A DNA stretch of 64,000 bases from Novisyntrophococcus fermenticellae (GTDB taxonomy: Bacteria > Bacillota > Clostridia > Lachnospirales > Lachnospiraceae). The position numbers and the translations under genes are program-made. Positions 9,028-18,130 of this stretch are shown here, in pieces; the stretch's first letter is position 1; every line of letters begins with the position of its first letter. The notes beneath the pieces were generated by a model. It was not told the origin of the DNA, ran no database searches, and worked only from the letters and a program-made list of their open reading frames with translations. Location: NCBI RefSeq assembly GCF_018866245.1, contig NZ_CP076458.1, positions 3,348,001-3,412,000 on the forward strand, written 5' to 3'.

Positions 9028-9459
9028 TTACCCGTGTATGATCTGCCGGGCAAATTTCCGTGCATTTTTCAAGTCCTTCTCATCCGGATGCCCCCGATGC
9101 AAAGCCGTGAACTGACCACGGCAATGAAACTCTTCTTCCGATACCTTTATCCCCCTTTCTTCCAGAAGTTTTTTCATCTGCGGATAAGCAGAAGTTTTTA
9201 TAGCTGCCGTACTAAATACCACAACTTTTCCAACCGTGGAAGGATTCAGTGCTTCGATATATCTGCGTACAGCCTCATCTACTCCTGCTGCATACACCGA
9301 AGTGCCCAAAAATAATACATCCACTTTTCCTTCCGGTGGTTTCGGTATTGCTTCGGCTTTTACATGAACTTCTTCTGCAATTGCCTGTGCTACCTTTTTC
9401 GCATTGCCTCCGCGTGAAAAATAACGGACTGCACTTGTCACATGACTCTCTTCTTTCAT
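9028..9459 (-). CDS. Flavodoxin-like protein
   Basis: A 143-residue flavodoxin fold. The FMN phosphate loop is YFSRGGNAKKVAQAIAE (about residues 13-29), where classical flavodoxins have SxTGxT. LFLGTSVYAAG and VVFSTAA are the next strands. It resembles the short flavodoxin-domain proteins of clostridia. It lies 7 bp after the OhrR-like gene and before gpx, so it could supply electrons in peroxide defence, which is an inference from position only. Confidence 0.75.
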   Translation of the reverse strand: MKEESHVTSAVRYFSRGGNAKKVAQAIAEEVHVKAEAIPKPPEGKVDVLFLGTSVYAAGVDEAVRRYIEALNPSTVGKVVVFSTAAIKTSAYPQMKKLLEERGIKVSEEEFHCRGQFTALHRGHPDEKDLKNARKFARQIIHG

Positions 9460-9466
9460 TTTGCAA

Positions 9467-9928
9467 TCATTCCTTTCTTATCTTATTTTTATCCTGTCCC
9501 TGGATTTTATCCAGAATTTTGTACATTTCCTGATACAAATATTGTGCTTCCTGTCTGTCCAGGGGAATACAGGAACCGACTTTCTCCGGGATATCTTTTG
9601 CCTCCTCCCGCAGACGCATCCCCTGTTCCGTGACCTTCACAACCACGCTGCGCCGGTCATCCGGCAGAGGAGAAAGAGAAATCAATCCTTTCTTTTCCAG
9701 CTTTTTCAAAAGTGGGGTAAGGGTACCCGTGTCCAGGTACAAGCGCCTCCCCAGTTCCTTGACCACAACTTCCTGTTCATCCCATACAACCATCATCACA
9801 ATGTACTGGGTATAAGTCAGACCGATTTTATTTAAATATGGCGTATAAAGCCTTGTCACTTCTTTGGCTGCAGCGTAAAGAGGAAAACAGAGTTGATTTT
9901 CCAGCTTTAGCACATCATATTCATTCAT
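9467..9928 (-). CDS. MarR-family organic-peroxide sensor (OhrR-like)
   Basis: Winged-helix repressor of the OhrR branch. The reactive Cys lies at residue 14 in LENQLCFPLYAAAKEV, matching Cys15 of Bacillus subtilis OhrR. The YTQYIVMMVVWDEQEVVVKELGRRLYLDTGTLTPLLKKLE region is the helix-turn-helix, and DDRRSVVV is the wing. Oxidation of the Cys should release DNA. A palindrome overlapping its own promoter (9969-9984) is a likely operator, so it should repress itself plus the flavodoxin and gpx genes. Confidence 0.85.
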   Translation of the reverse strand: MNEYDVLKLENQLCFPLYAAAKEVTRLYTPYLNKIGLTYTQYIVMMVVWDEQEVVVKELGRRLYLDTGTLTPLLKKLEKKGLISLSPLPDDRRSVVVKVTEQGMRLREEAKDIPEKVGSCIPLDRQEAQYLYQEMYKILDKIQGQDKNKIRKE

Positions 9929-9968
9929 AATGCACCTCCTTTAAAATACATTTTATGCAATTCATTTT

Positions 9969-10005
9969 ATACAATGTATTGTATCACATCTTCCGATTTT
10001 GTCAA
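9969..10005 (-). promoter_or_regulatory. Promoter and operator of the OhrR-flavodoxin-gpx operon
   Basis: TTGACA (10005-10000), a 16-nt spacer and TACAAT (9983-9978). The perfect inverted repeat ATACAAT-GT-ATTGTAT at 9969-9984 covers the -10 box and resembles the OhrR box (TACAATT-AATTGTA). Repressor binding there would block RNA polymerase. Confidence 0.75.
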
Positions 10006-10069
10006 CAGGAAAATTTTTATTAAAAAAGCTAACAACATAGATGATATTTTTAGTATATTTATTTTTTTC

Positions 10070-10098
10070 TTGTACAATATGTCAAACAGCGATACAAT
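10070..10098 (+). promoter_or_regulatory. Promoter of the formate dehydrogenase-molybdopterin operon
   Basis: TTGTAC (10070-10075), 17-nt spacer, TACAAT (10093-10098), about 57 nt ahead of the first gene. A small GCGG/CCGC hairpin follows near 10108-10126. No known molybdate motif was recognised. Confidence 0.6.
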
Positions 10099-10155
10099 AT
10101 ATTTATGCGGCAGTTTTTTTTACCGCCGAACTGATAAAAAAGAGGAGGAATTCAT

Positions 10156-10635
10156 ATGCTGGATCAGTCATATTATGACATGGCAGATGAGGTAATTGGG
10201 CGCTACGGAAAGACAGTCGGTTCTCTGATTCCGATTCTGCAGGATATTCAGGGTGTATATCGCTATCTGCCGGGGGAATTGCTGACATATGTTGCCAGTA
10301 ATCTTGGTATTACAGAATCAAAAGCATATAGTGTTGCAACATTTTACGAGAATTTTTCATTTGAGCCTAAGGGGAAGTATATTATTAAGGTCTGCGACGG
10401 AACAGCCTGCCATGTCCGTAAGTCCGTCCCTGTTCTGGATGCGCTGTACAAAGAGCTGGGATTAAGTAAAGATAAACGTACGACAGACGATATGCTGTTT
10501 ACCATAGAAACCGTATCCTGTCTCGGAGCATGCGGACTGGCTCCGACGATGACCGTAAACGATGAAGTACACCCCAAGATGACACCTGAAAAAGCCGTTG
10601 CGGTAGTTCAAGAATTGGGAGGTGCAGCAAAATGA
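10156..10635 (+). CDS. NuoE/HydC-like [2Fe-2S] subunit of NAD-linked formate dehydrogenase
   Basis: Thioredoxin-fold subunit with one [2Fe-2S] cluster. The four Cys ligands are in CDGTACHVRKS (about residues 80-90) and CLGACGLAP (about 120-130). The N-terminal helical part (IPILQDIQGVYRYLPGELL) is normal for the family, and so is the length of 159. It overlaps the next gene by 4 bp. With the NuoF-like and FdhA proteins it should form a soluble complex that moves electrons between formate and NAD(H), possibly with ferredoxin. Confidence 0.92.
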   Translation: MLDQSYYDMADEVIGRYGKTVGSLIPILQDIQGVYRYLPGELLTYVASNLGITESKAYSVATFYENFSFEPKGKYIIKVCDGTACHVRKSVPVLDALYKELGLSKDKRTTDDMLFTIETVSCLGACGLAPTMTVNDEVHPKMTPEKAVAVVQELGGAAK

Positions 10636-12512
10636 TTTTAAAAAGCAGGGATGATGTAGTACAGCTTCATCAAGAGGAACTTGAAAAAATCAAATCCTAC
10701 GATTGCCGGATTCTTGTCTGTTCGGGAACCGGCTGCGTTGCTTCCGGCTCGGAGAAAATCTATCGGGCCTTTGCAGATATTGTAAAAGATGAACCTGGAA
10801 TCTCTCTGGAGTTTGCCCCTCATGATGAAAAGGCGCATGTGGGAATTAAGAAAACAGGATGTCAGGGTTTTTGCGAGTTCGGTCCCCTGGTACGCATCCA
10901 AAAAGGCAGTCACGTCATTCAGTATATTAAAGTCAAACCAGAAGATTGTCCCGTAATCTTTAATAAAAGTGTCAAACATGATGAAATAGTAGAAGACCTT
11001 TTATATAAACAAAAAGATAAAGTATATAAGCACCCGGAAGAAATTCCGTTTATTGCCAGGCAGACACGTATTGTACTGGAGAACTGTGGTACATACGATG
11101 CACAGTCCCTGTCCGAATATCTGGCCTCCGGAGGATTTTCGGCATTCTGTAAAGCACTGTTCGACATGAAACCGGGGGATGTGGTAGAAGAAATCGATAA
11201 ATCCGGCCTTCGCGGACGCGGCGGCGGCGGATTCCCAACCGGAAGAAAGTGGAAGCAGGTCGCTGCTCAGGAGGAAAAAACGCGGTATGTAGTCTGTAAC
11301 GGCGACGAAGGTGACCCCGGGGCATTTATGGATGGCTCTGTAATGGAAGGTGATCCATACAAACTGCTGGAGGGTATGATGATTGCGGGATATGCGGTCT
11401 CCTCTCAGGAAGGATATATCTATGTCCGTGCCGAGTACCCTCTATCTGTCGCAAGACTGCGTTACGCAATTTCCGAACTGGAATCCTGCGGACTGTTGGG
11501 TGACAATATTCTGGGAAGCGGTTTCTCCTTCCGGCTCCATATCAATCGCGGTGCGGGTGCATTTGTCTGCGGTGAAGGCAGCGCATTGACTGCCTCCATA
11601 GAGGGAAATCGCGGTATGCCGAGGACAAAACCACCGAGAACCGTTGATCAGGGTCTGTGGGGGAAACCTACCGTGCTGAACAACGTGGAGACCTATGCCA
11701 ATGTCCCTAAGATTATTCAGAATGGTGCCGGCTGGTTTCGGACAATCGGTTCCGAGGGCAGCCCTGGAACCAAGACCTTCTCTATCACCGGAGCGATTGA
11801 AAATACCGGTCTGATTGAAGTCCCGATGGGAACCACACTCCGTGAGATTATTTATGATATCGGCGGAGGTTTAAAAGACGGAGCCGCATTTAAAGCCGTT
11901 CAGATCGGTGGGCCGTCCGGCGGATGTCTGACAAAAGATCATCTGGATGTAGGTCTGGATTTTGATTCTGTAAAAAAATATAATGCTATTGTAGGCTCCG
12001 GCGGGCTCGTTGTCATGGGCGAAGATACCTGTATGGTTGAGGTTGCCAGATTCTTCATGAGCTTTACGCAGCGAGAATCCTGCGGCAAATGTACTCCCTG
12101 CCGTATCGGTACGAAACGAATGCTGGAAACTCTGGAGCGCATCGTGGAGGGCAAAGGTGAGCTGGAAGATTTGGATCATCTGGAAAACATTGCATACTTT
12201 GTCAAAGAAAATTCCCTGTGTGGACTTGGTAAAAGTGCACCACTTCCTGTTATCAGCACACTGAATACATTTCGGGATGAATATATCGAACACATTGTAG
12301 ACAAAAAGTGTAAATCACACACCTGTACGGCACTGAAGGTGTTTAAAATCAATGCAGATAAGTGTGTGGGATGTACAAAATGTGCGAGGAACTGTCCGGC
12401 AGATGCGATTACCGGAGAAAAGAAAAAAGTACATACGATTGATACAGCAAAATGTATACGCTGTGGCGCCTGCATGGAGGGATGTAACTTTGGTGCGGTA
12501 TATGTTGATTAG
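10632..12512 (+). CDS. NuoF/HydB-like NADH-binding flavoprotein subunit with extra ferredoxin domain
   Basis: Diaphorase subunit of 626 residues. Domains in order: an N-terminal thioredoxin-like [2Fe-2S] domain (CSGTGC about residue 30, GCQGFCEFGP about 76), the FMN/NADH region with GRGGGGFPTGRKWK (about 193-207) and NGDEGDPGAFMDG, an SLBB domain, the [4Fe-4S] motif ESCGKCTPCRIG (about 480), and a C-terminal double [4Fe-4S] ferredoxin (CVGCTKCARNC and CIRCGACMEGC, about 577-620). This layout matches the subunits of electron-bifurcating hydrogenases and formate dehydrogenases, more than complex I NuoF, which lacks the end domains. Confidence 0.92.
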   Translation: MILKSRDDVVQLHQEELEKIKSYDCRILVCSGTGCVASGSEKIYRAFADIVKDEPGISLEFAPHDEKAHVGIKKTGCQGFCEFGPLVRIQKGSHVIQYIKVKPEDCPVIFNKSVKHDEIVEDLLYKQKDKVYKHPEEIPFIARQTRIVLENCGTYDAQSLSEYLASGGFSAFCKALFDMKPGDVVEEIDKSGLRGRGGGGFPTGRKWKQVAAQEEKTRYVVCNGDEGDPGAFMDGSVMEGDPYKLLEGMMIAGYAVSSQEGYIYVRAEYPLSVARLRYAISELESCGLLGDNILGSGFSFRLHINRGAGAFVCGEGSALTASIEGNRGMPRTKPPRTVDQGLWGKPTVLNNVETYANVPKIIQNGAGWFRTIGSEGSPGTKTFSITGAIENTGLIEVPMGTTLREIIYDIGGGLKDGAAFKAVQIGGPSGGCLTKDHLDVGLDFDSVKKYNAIVGSGGLVVMGEDTCMVEVARFFMSFTQRESCGKCTPCRIGTKRMLETLERIVEGKGELEDLDHLENIAYFVKENSLCGLGKSAPLPVISTLNTFRDEYIEHIVDKKCKSHTCTALKVFKINADKCVGCTKCARNCPADAITGEKKKVHTIDTAKCIRCGACMEGCNFGAVYVD

Positions 12513-12527
12513 ATTGGAGGTAATATC

Positions 12528-15224
12528 ATGATTCATGCAATAATCGATGGAATTCCTGTAGAGGCGGAGAAAGGTACCACCATCTTACAGGCTGCTGAAA
12601 CAGCGGGTATCACAATTCCTACATTATGTTATATGAAAGGCCTGATGCCTGACGGCTCCTGCCGGATGTGTATGGTAGAGATTGAAAGCCGCGGACGCAG
12701 CAAGCTGGATACAGCCTGTTCCGCACATATTTCGGAAGGCGATATCATTCAGACCAAAAGCGAGAAAGTGACTGCATCCAGAAAAGGGGTTTTGGATCTT
12801 CTGCTTTCCAATCATAAAACAGATTGCTTTTCCTGTGCATCAAACGGCAGCTGCAAGTTACAGGATTACTGCTATGAATACGGCGTGGAGAAGACCACCT
12901 GCGAAGGAGAGATGACGGAGCTTCCGATTGATGATTCCAACCCATTTTTTACCTATAATCCGAATCTTTGTATTCTCTGCCACCGTTGTGTTAACACTTG
13001 CAGCCAGGTTGTTGGCAGGGGTGCAATCGATACCGCAGGACGTGGTTTTGAATCCGTGATTTCCACACCATTTGGGGTGGACTGGAGAAACAGTTCCTGT
13101 GAGTCCTGCGGAAACTGCGTGGCAGCCTGTCCGACAGGGGCTCTGACGATGAAGCGGCAAAAAGAATACCGCCCCTGGCAGATTGAGAAAAAAGTACTCA
13201 CCACCTGTCCGCACTGTGCAACCGGATGTCAGTACTACCTGCTTGTAAAGGACGGAAAAATCGTCGACACCGAAGCCGCAGACGGACCTTCAAACAAGGG
13301 GCTTTTATGTGTCAAAGGCCGTTCCGGCTCCTTCGACTTTGTTCATTCACCAGAGCGTCTGAAATACCCACTGATTAAGAATAAAGAGACGGGTGCGTTC
13401 GAACGTGCTTCCTGGGATGAGGCCCTTGATCTGGTTGCTTCTAAATTTATGGAGATTAAAAAGAAGTATGGATCAGATGCCCTGGCCGGATTTGCCTGTT
13501 CACGATCTCCAAATGAAGATATTTATATGATGCAGAAGCTGGTACGATGTGCATTTGGTACCAATAATGTAGATAACTGCGCACGTGTCTGTCACTCCGC
13601 ATCCGTAGCCGGTCTTGCAATGACCTTGGGCTCTGGTGCCATGACAAATCCAATCGAGGATATTACCCGAAATCCTGATGTGATTATGCTGGTCGGCTCC
13701 AACCCGGAAGAAGCACATCCGGTAGTAGGCATGCAGATCCGCCAGGCTGTGCAGCGGGGATGTAAGCTGATTGTAGCAGACCCGCGCGATATCAATCTTG
13801 CCAAGCATGCCGATGTCCACCTGAAACTTCGTCCCGGAACCAATGTGGCATTTGCAAACGGCATCATGCACGTTATTATCGAGGAAGGCCTTCAGGATAT
13901 GAAGTTCATCGAAGAGCGAACCGAAGGCTATGAAAAAATAAAAGAAATTGTAAAAGATTACACCCCTGAAAAGGTCGGAGAAATCTGCCATATCGATCCC
14001 AATGACTTAAGAAAAGCTGCCATTATGTATGCAAAAGCCGACAAGGCTCCAATTATTTACTGTCTGGGGGTCACCGAGCATTCTACCGGCACAGAAGGTG
14101 TTATGTCCATGTCCAACATGGCAATGTTGGTAGGAAAGCTTGGAAGGGAAGGCTGTGGTGTAAACCCACTGCGTGGGCAGAATAATGTGCAGGGAGCATG
14201 CGATATGGGCGCATTACCGGGCGATTTCCCCGGTTATCAGAAAGTCTCCAATCCGGAAGTCATCGAAAAATTCGAAAAAGCCTGGGGAACGAAGCTCAGC
14301 ACAAAGCAGGGACTGCATGCGACGGAGGTCTGGCCAAAGGCAATTCAGGGCGAATTAAAAGGCCTTTATATCTTTGGAGAGGATCCGATTGTAACCGACC
14401 CGGACACTGCTCACATCATAAAGGCTTTTGAATCGCTGGATTTTGTGGTACTCAATGAATTGTTTATGACAGAAACCGCCAGGTATGCGGATGTTATCCT
14501 TCCGGGTATTAGCTATGCGGAAAAAGAAGGCACCTTTACGAATACAGAACGCCGGGTGCAAAGAGTCCGAAAAGCAGTTGCCCCGCCAGGAGAAGCACGG
14601 TCAGATATTGATATCTTTATCGATATCATGAATCGGATGGGCTATCAGCAGCCTTATCTGACCCCGGCGCAGGTTATGGATGAAATTGCATCTCTGACTC
14701 CAAGCTTTGGCGGAATCAGTCACGCGCGTCTGGATGCAGGAGAAACACTTCAGTGGCCGTGTCCGACAAAAGAGCATCCCGGTACACCAATCATGCACGT
14801 TGGAAAATTCTCCAGAGGACTGGGCTGGTTCTATCCGGCAGAATACGTACCTTCTGCTGAGCTTCCGGATGACGATTATCCAATCATACTGATGACCGGA
14901 CGTATCTTATATCATTATACAACAAGAGCCATGACCGGAAAGACCCCGGGTCTGATGGAGATTGAAGGAAGCTCTTTTATTGAGATGAACTTTAAGGATG
15001 CAAACGCTCTTGGCATCAAAACCGGTGATAAGGTTAAAGTATCCTCCAGACGAGGACAGATTGAATCTACCGCACGAGTCGGGAGAAAGGTATCACAAGG
15101 CGAAACCTGGATGCCATTTCACTTTCCTGACGGAAACTGTAACTGGCTGACAAATCCGGCACTGGACAAATATGCCAAAATACCTGAATACAAAGTTTGT
15201 GCCATTCATATTGAAAAAGCATGA
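12528..15224 (+). CDS. fdhA: Formate dehydrogenase, catalytic alpha subunit (Mo/W, Cys form)
   Basis: Oxidises formate, or reduces CO2, at a molybdopterin site. Domains: plant-type [2Fe-2S] (CYMKGLMPDGSCRMC, about residues 34-48), His-Cys [4Fe-4S] (HKTDCFSCASNGSC, about 95), two [4Fe-4S] (CILCHRCVNTC and CESCGNCVAAC), the catalytic-domain [4Fe-4S] (CPHCATGCQYY) and the molybdopterin domains. The metal ligand is Cys355, codon TGT at 13590-13592 in NCARVCHSAS, not selenocysteine. At 898 residues it is full length. The Moco genes follow directly, which suits a complex built in one operon. Confidence 0.94.
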   Translation: MIHAIIDGIPVEAEKGTTILQAAETAGITIPTLCYMKGLMPDGSCRMCMVEIESRGRSKLDTACSAHISEGDIIQTKSEKVTASRKGVLDLLLSNHKTDCFSCASNGSCKLQDYCYEYGVEKTTCEGEMTELPIDDSNPFFTYNPNLCILCHRCVNTCSQVVGRGAIDTAGRGFESVISTPFGVDWRNSSCESCGNCVAACPTGALTMKRQKEYRPWQIEKKVLTTCPHCATGCQYYLLVKDGKIVDTEAADGPSNKGLLCVKGRSGSFDFVHSPERLKYPLIKNKETGAFERASWDEALDLVASKFMEIKKKYGSDALAGFACSRSPNEDIYMMQKLVRCAFGTNNVDNCARVCHSASVAGLAMTLGSGAMTNPIEDITRNPDVIMLVGSNPEEAHPVVGMQIRQAVQRGCKLIVADPRDINLAKHADVHLKLRPGTNVAFANGIMHVIIEEGLQDMKFIEERTEGYEKIKEIVKDYTPEKVGEICHIDPNDLRKAAIMYAKADKAPIIYCLGVTEHSTGTEGVMSMSNMAMLVGKLGREGCGVNPLRGQNNVQGACDMGALPGDFPGYQKVSNPEVIEKFEKAWGTKLSTKQGLHATEVWPKAIQGELKGLYIFGEDPIVTDPDTAHIIKAFESLDFVVLNELFMTETARYADVILPGISYAEKEGTFTNTERRVQRVRKAVAPPGEARSDIDIFIDIMNRMGYQQPYLTPAQVMDEIASLTPSFGGISHARLDAGETLQWPCPTKEHPGTPIMHVGKFSRGLGWFYPAEYVPSAELPDDDYPIILMTGRILYHYTTRAMTGKTPGLMEIEGSSFIEMNFKDANALGIKTGDKVKVSSRRGQIESTARVGRKVSQGETWMPFHFPDGNCNWLTNPALDKYAKIPEYKVCAIHIEKA

Positions 15225-15236
15225 CACCGGAGGCAG

Positions 15237-16472
15237 ATGATGTGTACATATCCTGAAAAGGTGACCTTAGAAGAAGGTCTGCAGCTGTTGCTGCCACACG
15301 TTGACCGTGTATCGGAGGAAATAATCCCCATCGAAGAATCAAGTGGGCGTGTGCTTGCCGTGAACATCATTTCCGGCGAGAACATCCCACCGTTTCATCG
15401 CTCTCCTTATGATGGATATGCATTACGCGCTGCAGATATCGCCGGAGCTTCCAAAGAAGCTCCGGTGCAGTTGTCTGTCATCCAGGAAGTGCCGGCGGGC
15501 AGCACTGCGTCAAGGGAAATCCGGGAGGGAGAAGCCGTCAAAATCCTGACCGGCGCTCCTGTCCCGGAAGGTGCAACCGCTATCGTTAAATTTGAAGATA
15601 CTCTCTTTACAAAAGACACAGTCACAATATCTGCACCGTCTAAAGAAGGAAGTAATATCGTACCCGTCGGGGAAGATGTAAAAGAAGGAGAACTGGTCAT
15701 AGAAAAAGGCAGGCTGCTCTCCCCCGCTCTCGTCGGACTTCTGGCCGGACTCGGTCACAGGACAGTCCGGGTCTACAGAAGGCTCACGGCGGCTGTTCTA
15801 AGCACAGGAGATGAGCTTGTGGGTGTAGGAGAAGCACTCACTCCGGGGAAAATCCGTAACAGTAGTATCTATACAATTCATGCATATCTCGAGCAGTGGA
15901 ATGTAATGGCCCGGATGGTTGGAATTGTAAAAGACGATGCCGGGGAAATTGCTGCCAATATAAAAGAATCGCTTACCGCAAACGATTTGCTGATTACTAC
16001 CGGAGGTGTTTCCGTTGGTGATTATGACCTCCTCAAAGAAGCACTTATACAGATTGGTGCGGAAATTCTGTTCTGGAAGGTTCGCCTGAAGCCGGGTATG
16101 GCGTTTATTGCTGCCCTATATCAGGGAAAACCTATTCTGGCACTTTCCGGAAACCCATCTGCTGCTGCCGTATCCCTGCTTCTGTTCGGACGGCCGCTGA
16201 TTCGTAAAATGTCGGGAATGAAGAACTATCAGACAAAAGAACTGCTTGTAAAAACAGCAGAAGAATTTCCAAAAAAGAGTCCGTCACGCAGGATGATCCC
16301 CGGCACACTGGAAATTCTGGATGGTGAGGCGTGGATTGTCTTCGCAAAAAAGCAGGGAAATGGTATGTTGAATCCTCTCCGGGACTGTGAAATTCTGGGC
16401 GAAATTGAAGCCGGAAGCCCATCGCTTCCCAGGGGAAGCATCATCAAAGCATACCGTATTTTCGACCGCTGA
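15237..16472 (+). CDS. moeA: Molybdopterin molybdenumtransferase MoeA
   Basis: Inserts molybdate into adenylated molybdopterin. Landmarks are PPFHRSPYDGYALRAADI (about residues 47-65), GAPVPEGATAIV, LSTGDELV, TTGGVSVGDYDLLKE (about 252-266) and LSGNPSAAAVSL (about 300). It has 411 residues, as expected. Two tandem ATG codons (15237 and 15240) follow GGAGG; either could be used. It lies 12 bp after fdhA. Confidence 0.94.
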   Translation: MMCTYPEKVTLEEGLQLLLPHVDRVSEEIIPIEESSGRVLAVNIISGENIPPFHRSPYDGYALRAADIAGASKEAPVQLSVIQEVPAGSTASREIREGEAVKILTGAPVPEGATAIVKFEDTLFTKDTVTISAPSKEGSNIVPVGEDVKEGELVIEKGRLLSPALVGLLAGLGHRTVRVYRRLTAAVLSTGDELVGVGEALTPGKIRNSSIYTIHAYLEQWNVMARMVGIVKDDAGEIAANIKESLTANDLLITTGGVSVGDYDLLKEALIQIGAEILFWKVRLKPGMAFIAALYQGKPILALSGNPSAAAVSLLLFGRPLIRKMSGMKNYQTKELLVKTAEEFPKKSPSRRMIPGTLEILDGEAWIVFAKKQGNGMLNPLRDCEILGEIEAGSPSLPRGSIIKAYRIFDR

Positions 16473-16524
16473 CAGCTGTAATACCATTAAGCTATTTGCA
16501 AATCGATATACCAGGAGAAAAGAG

Positions 16525-17109
16525 ATGAAAAGAGAAATCAGTGTAGGGATTCTGGCGGGAGGAAAAAGTTCCCGGATGGGACATAATAAAGCATATCTTC
16601 CGATTGGAAATGAGTCTTTCCTGGAGCATACAGTCCGAATATGCAGTGGATATAAGGATCTCTGGATTTCTGTGGATGACCCCGAAAAATACCCTGGCCT
16701 TCCATATTCTCTTGCCGTGGACGAAAAGAAAGACTACGGCCCGGTAGAAGGAATTTATCAGCTCCTGCGCCACGTAAAGAATTCATATTGTATAATTCTG
16801 GCAACCGATATGCCTCTGCTTAAACCTTCTTTGCTGCAGGCAATGGAACAACGGCTAAGCGGCATGGAGGATTGCCTGATACTTACATCAGAAGGACGAA
16901 TTCATCCGCTTTGCGGAATCTATAAAAAAACATTGCTTCCCGCATTTGAAGAAATGCGCAAAAAAGAAATTCACAAAATTCGGCTGCTGTTTGATCATGT
17001 AAAAACTGTATATGTGGATCTGGAGGATCTTGGCTTTTCTGAAAAGTATCTGGATAATATTAATACGCAACAGGAATATGAATCCTTAAGGAAGCGTGAA
17101 TGTGAATGA
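16525..17109 (+). CDS. mobA: Molybdenum cofactor guanylyltransferase MobA
   Basis: Attaches GMP to Mo-molybdopterin to give the guanine dinucleotide cofactor used by formate dehydrogenases. The nucleotidyltransferase signature is LAGGKSSRMGHNKAYL (about residues 9-24), with ATDMPLL (about 91) as the metal site. The start is ATG 16525 behind AGGAGAAAAG; the open frame runs further upstream but that part overlaps moeA and lacks a ribosome site. It overlaps the next gene by 4 bp. Confidence 0.92.
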   Translation: MKREISVGILAGGKSSRMGHNKAYLPIGNESFLEHTVRICSGYKDLWISVDDPEKYPGLPYSLAVDEKKDYGPVEGIYQLLRHVKNSYCIILATDMPLLKPSLLQAMEQRLSGMEDCLILTSEGRIHPLCGIYKKTLLPAFEEMRKKEIHKIRLLFDHVKTVYVDLEDLGFSEKYLDNINTQQEYESLRKRECE

Positions 17110-17777
17110 AAATGCTGAATAAATTTTTCGGAAGGATGATGGATTGCCTGGAATCCGGGCCTCTGCTTGTCTGGTACTTGGATGGACTCGGATATCGGAT
17201 GTACGAGCAGGCCCGGAAGTTGGGATATACACCACAGATAGATGCCCGCTTTCAGATATTTCCTGTAGGCAGTGTTTATCCGCCGCTCACAAACCCTGCA
17301 CTGGCAACGATGCTGACCGGGTTGCTTCCCGAAGTACACGGTGTCTATGACCGCAGTGTAAGGAGGCTTGACAAACCCACAATTTTTGAACAGGTAACAT
17401 CATCTTTTGCATGGCTGGAGGGTGACAGTGTGATTATAAAAACCAAATCCCGTCCAAAACTACATACAGACCGGGATGGACAGGGGTGCGATAAATGGAT
17501 CTGTCAATCGGCACAGCAGGAACTTGATCAGGGAACCAGGTTTATCTTTGCACATCTTCATCAGATTGATGACTGTGGACATGCCTATGGTCCCTACGCC
17601 GGGCAGACCTTACTGCAGATAGCAAAAACAGACCGGATGATTTCCGGAATCAGTGCTGCATTTCCGGGAAAGGTATTGCTTATCAGTGATCACGGGCTGC
17701 ATCCTCAAGAGGGTAAAGGTAGCCATGGAACGGACTGTGAAGAGGATATGCTTGCAATATGGGGAGAATATCGGTGA
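17106..17777 (+). CDS. Alkaline phosphatase superfamily protein (nucleotide pyrophosphatase-like)
   Basis: A 223-residue metal-dependent hydrolase of the phosphodiesterase/phosphatase superfamily. Seen motifs are WYLDGLGYRM (first metal Asp, about residues 23-32), LTNPALATMLTGLLPEVHGV (nucleophile Thr region, about 60-80), HQIDDCGHAYGP (about 152-163) and LLISDHGLHP (about 193). The substrate is unknown. Lying inside a run of moeA, mobA and mobB genes, it may act on a pterin or nucleotide phosphate, for example as housekeeping for Moco precursors. That is inference; I know of no established role. Confidence 0.78.
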   Translation: MKMLNKFFGRMMDCLESGPLLVWYLDGLGYRMYEQARKLGYTPQIDARFQIFPVGSVYPPLTNPALATMLTGLLPEVHGVYDRSVRRLDKPTIFEQVTSSFAWLEGDSVIIKTKSRPKLHTDRDGQGCDKWICQSAQQELDQGTRFIFAHLHQIDDCGHAYGPYAGQTLLQIAKTDRMISGISAAFPGKVLLISDHGLHPQEGKGSHGTDCEEDMLAIWGEYR

Positions 17778-18130
17778 ATATTTCAAATACATGGCCACGC
17801 ATTACGATTGTGGCAAAGAGAATAAAGCACGGGCAGCTGTTGGCAGAAGAATACTCCGGTTATGAAGTCCGCCATCTGAAAGATAATTGGAATGGTATAC
17901 TTCAGGTTGAATTCGAATCATATGACGGTTTCATAGCTGCAATTCCGGTCAGAGAAATTCTGAATGCTTCTCCGGGGAACCAGATTATTCTGGCAGATAC
18001 CAGGAACGGAATCCCTCTCTGCTCAAAAACACAGTCAAAGCAGTATCGCCTGATCGCAGAGCGTGACCCGGCCGGAAGACGCTGGTGTAAAAATATCATT
18101 GGAATAGAATTTGTGGAGGTTGAAAGTTGA
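17774..18130 (+). CDS. Unknown small protein in the molybdenum cofactor operon
   Basis: A 118-residue protein I do not recognise. A GTG start at 17774 overlaps the previous stop codon (GTGA) with GGGGAG eight bases upstream; an ATG at 17759 is the alternative. It has alternating beta-type segments (GILQVEFESYDGFIAAIPVREIL, in two parts), one Cys-containing run (CSKTQSKQ) and RRWCKNIIGIEF at the end, with no signal peptide or membrane segment. Its 4-bp overlaps with both neighbours tie it to the operon, so a role in Moco handling or formate dehydrogenase assembly is likely. Confidence 0.7.
   Translation: MNISNTWPRITIVAKRIKHGQLLAEEYSGYEVRHLKDNWNGILQVEFESYDGFIAAIPVREILNASPGNQIILADTRNGIPLCSKTQSKQYRLIAERDPAGRRWCKNIIGIEFVEVES

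Noticed and set aside
13585..13600. Selenocysteine formate dehydrogenase
   Set aside because: The metal-ligand codon is TGT (Cys), not TGA, and no SECIS-like hairpin is needed.
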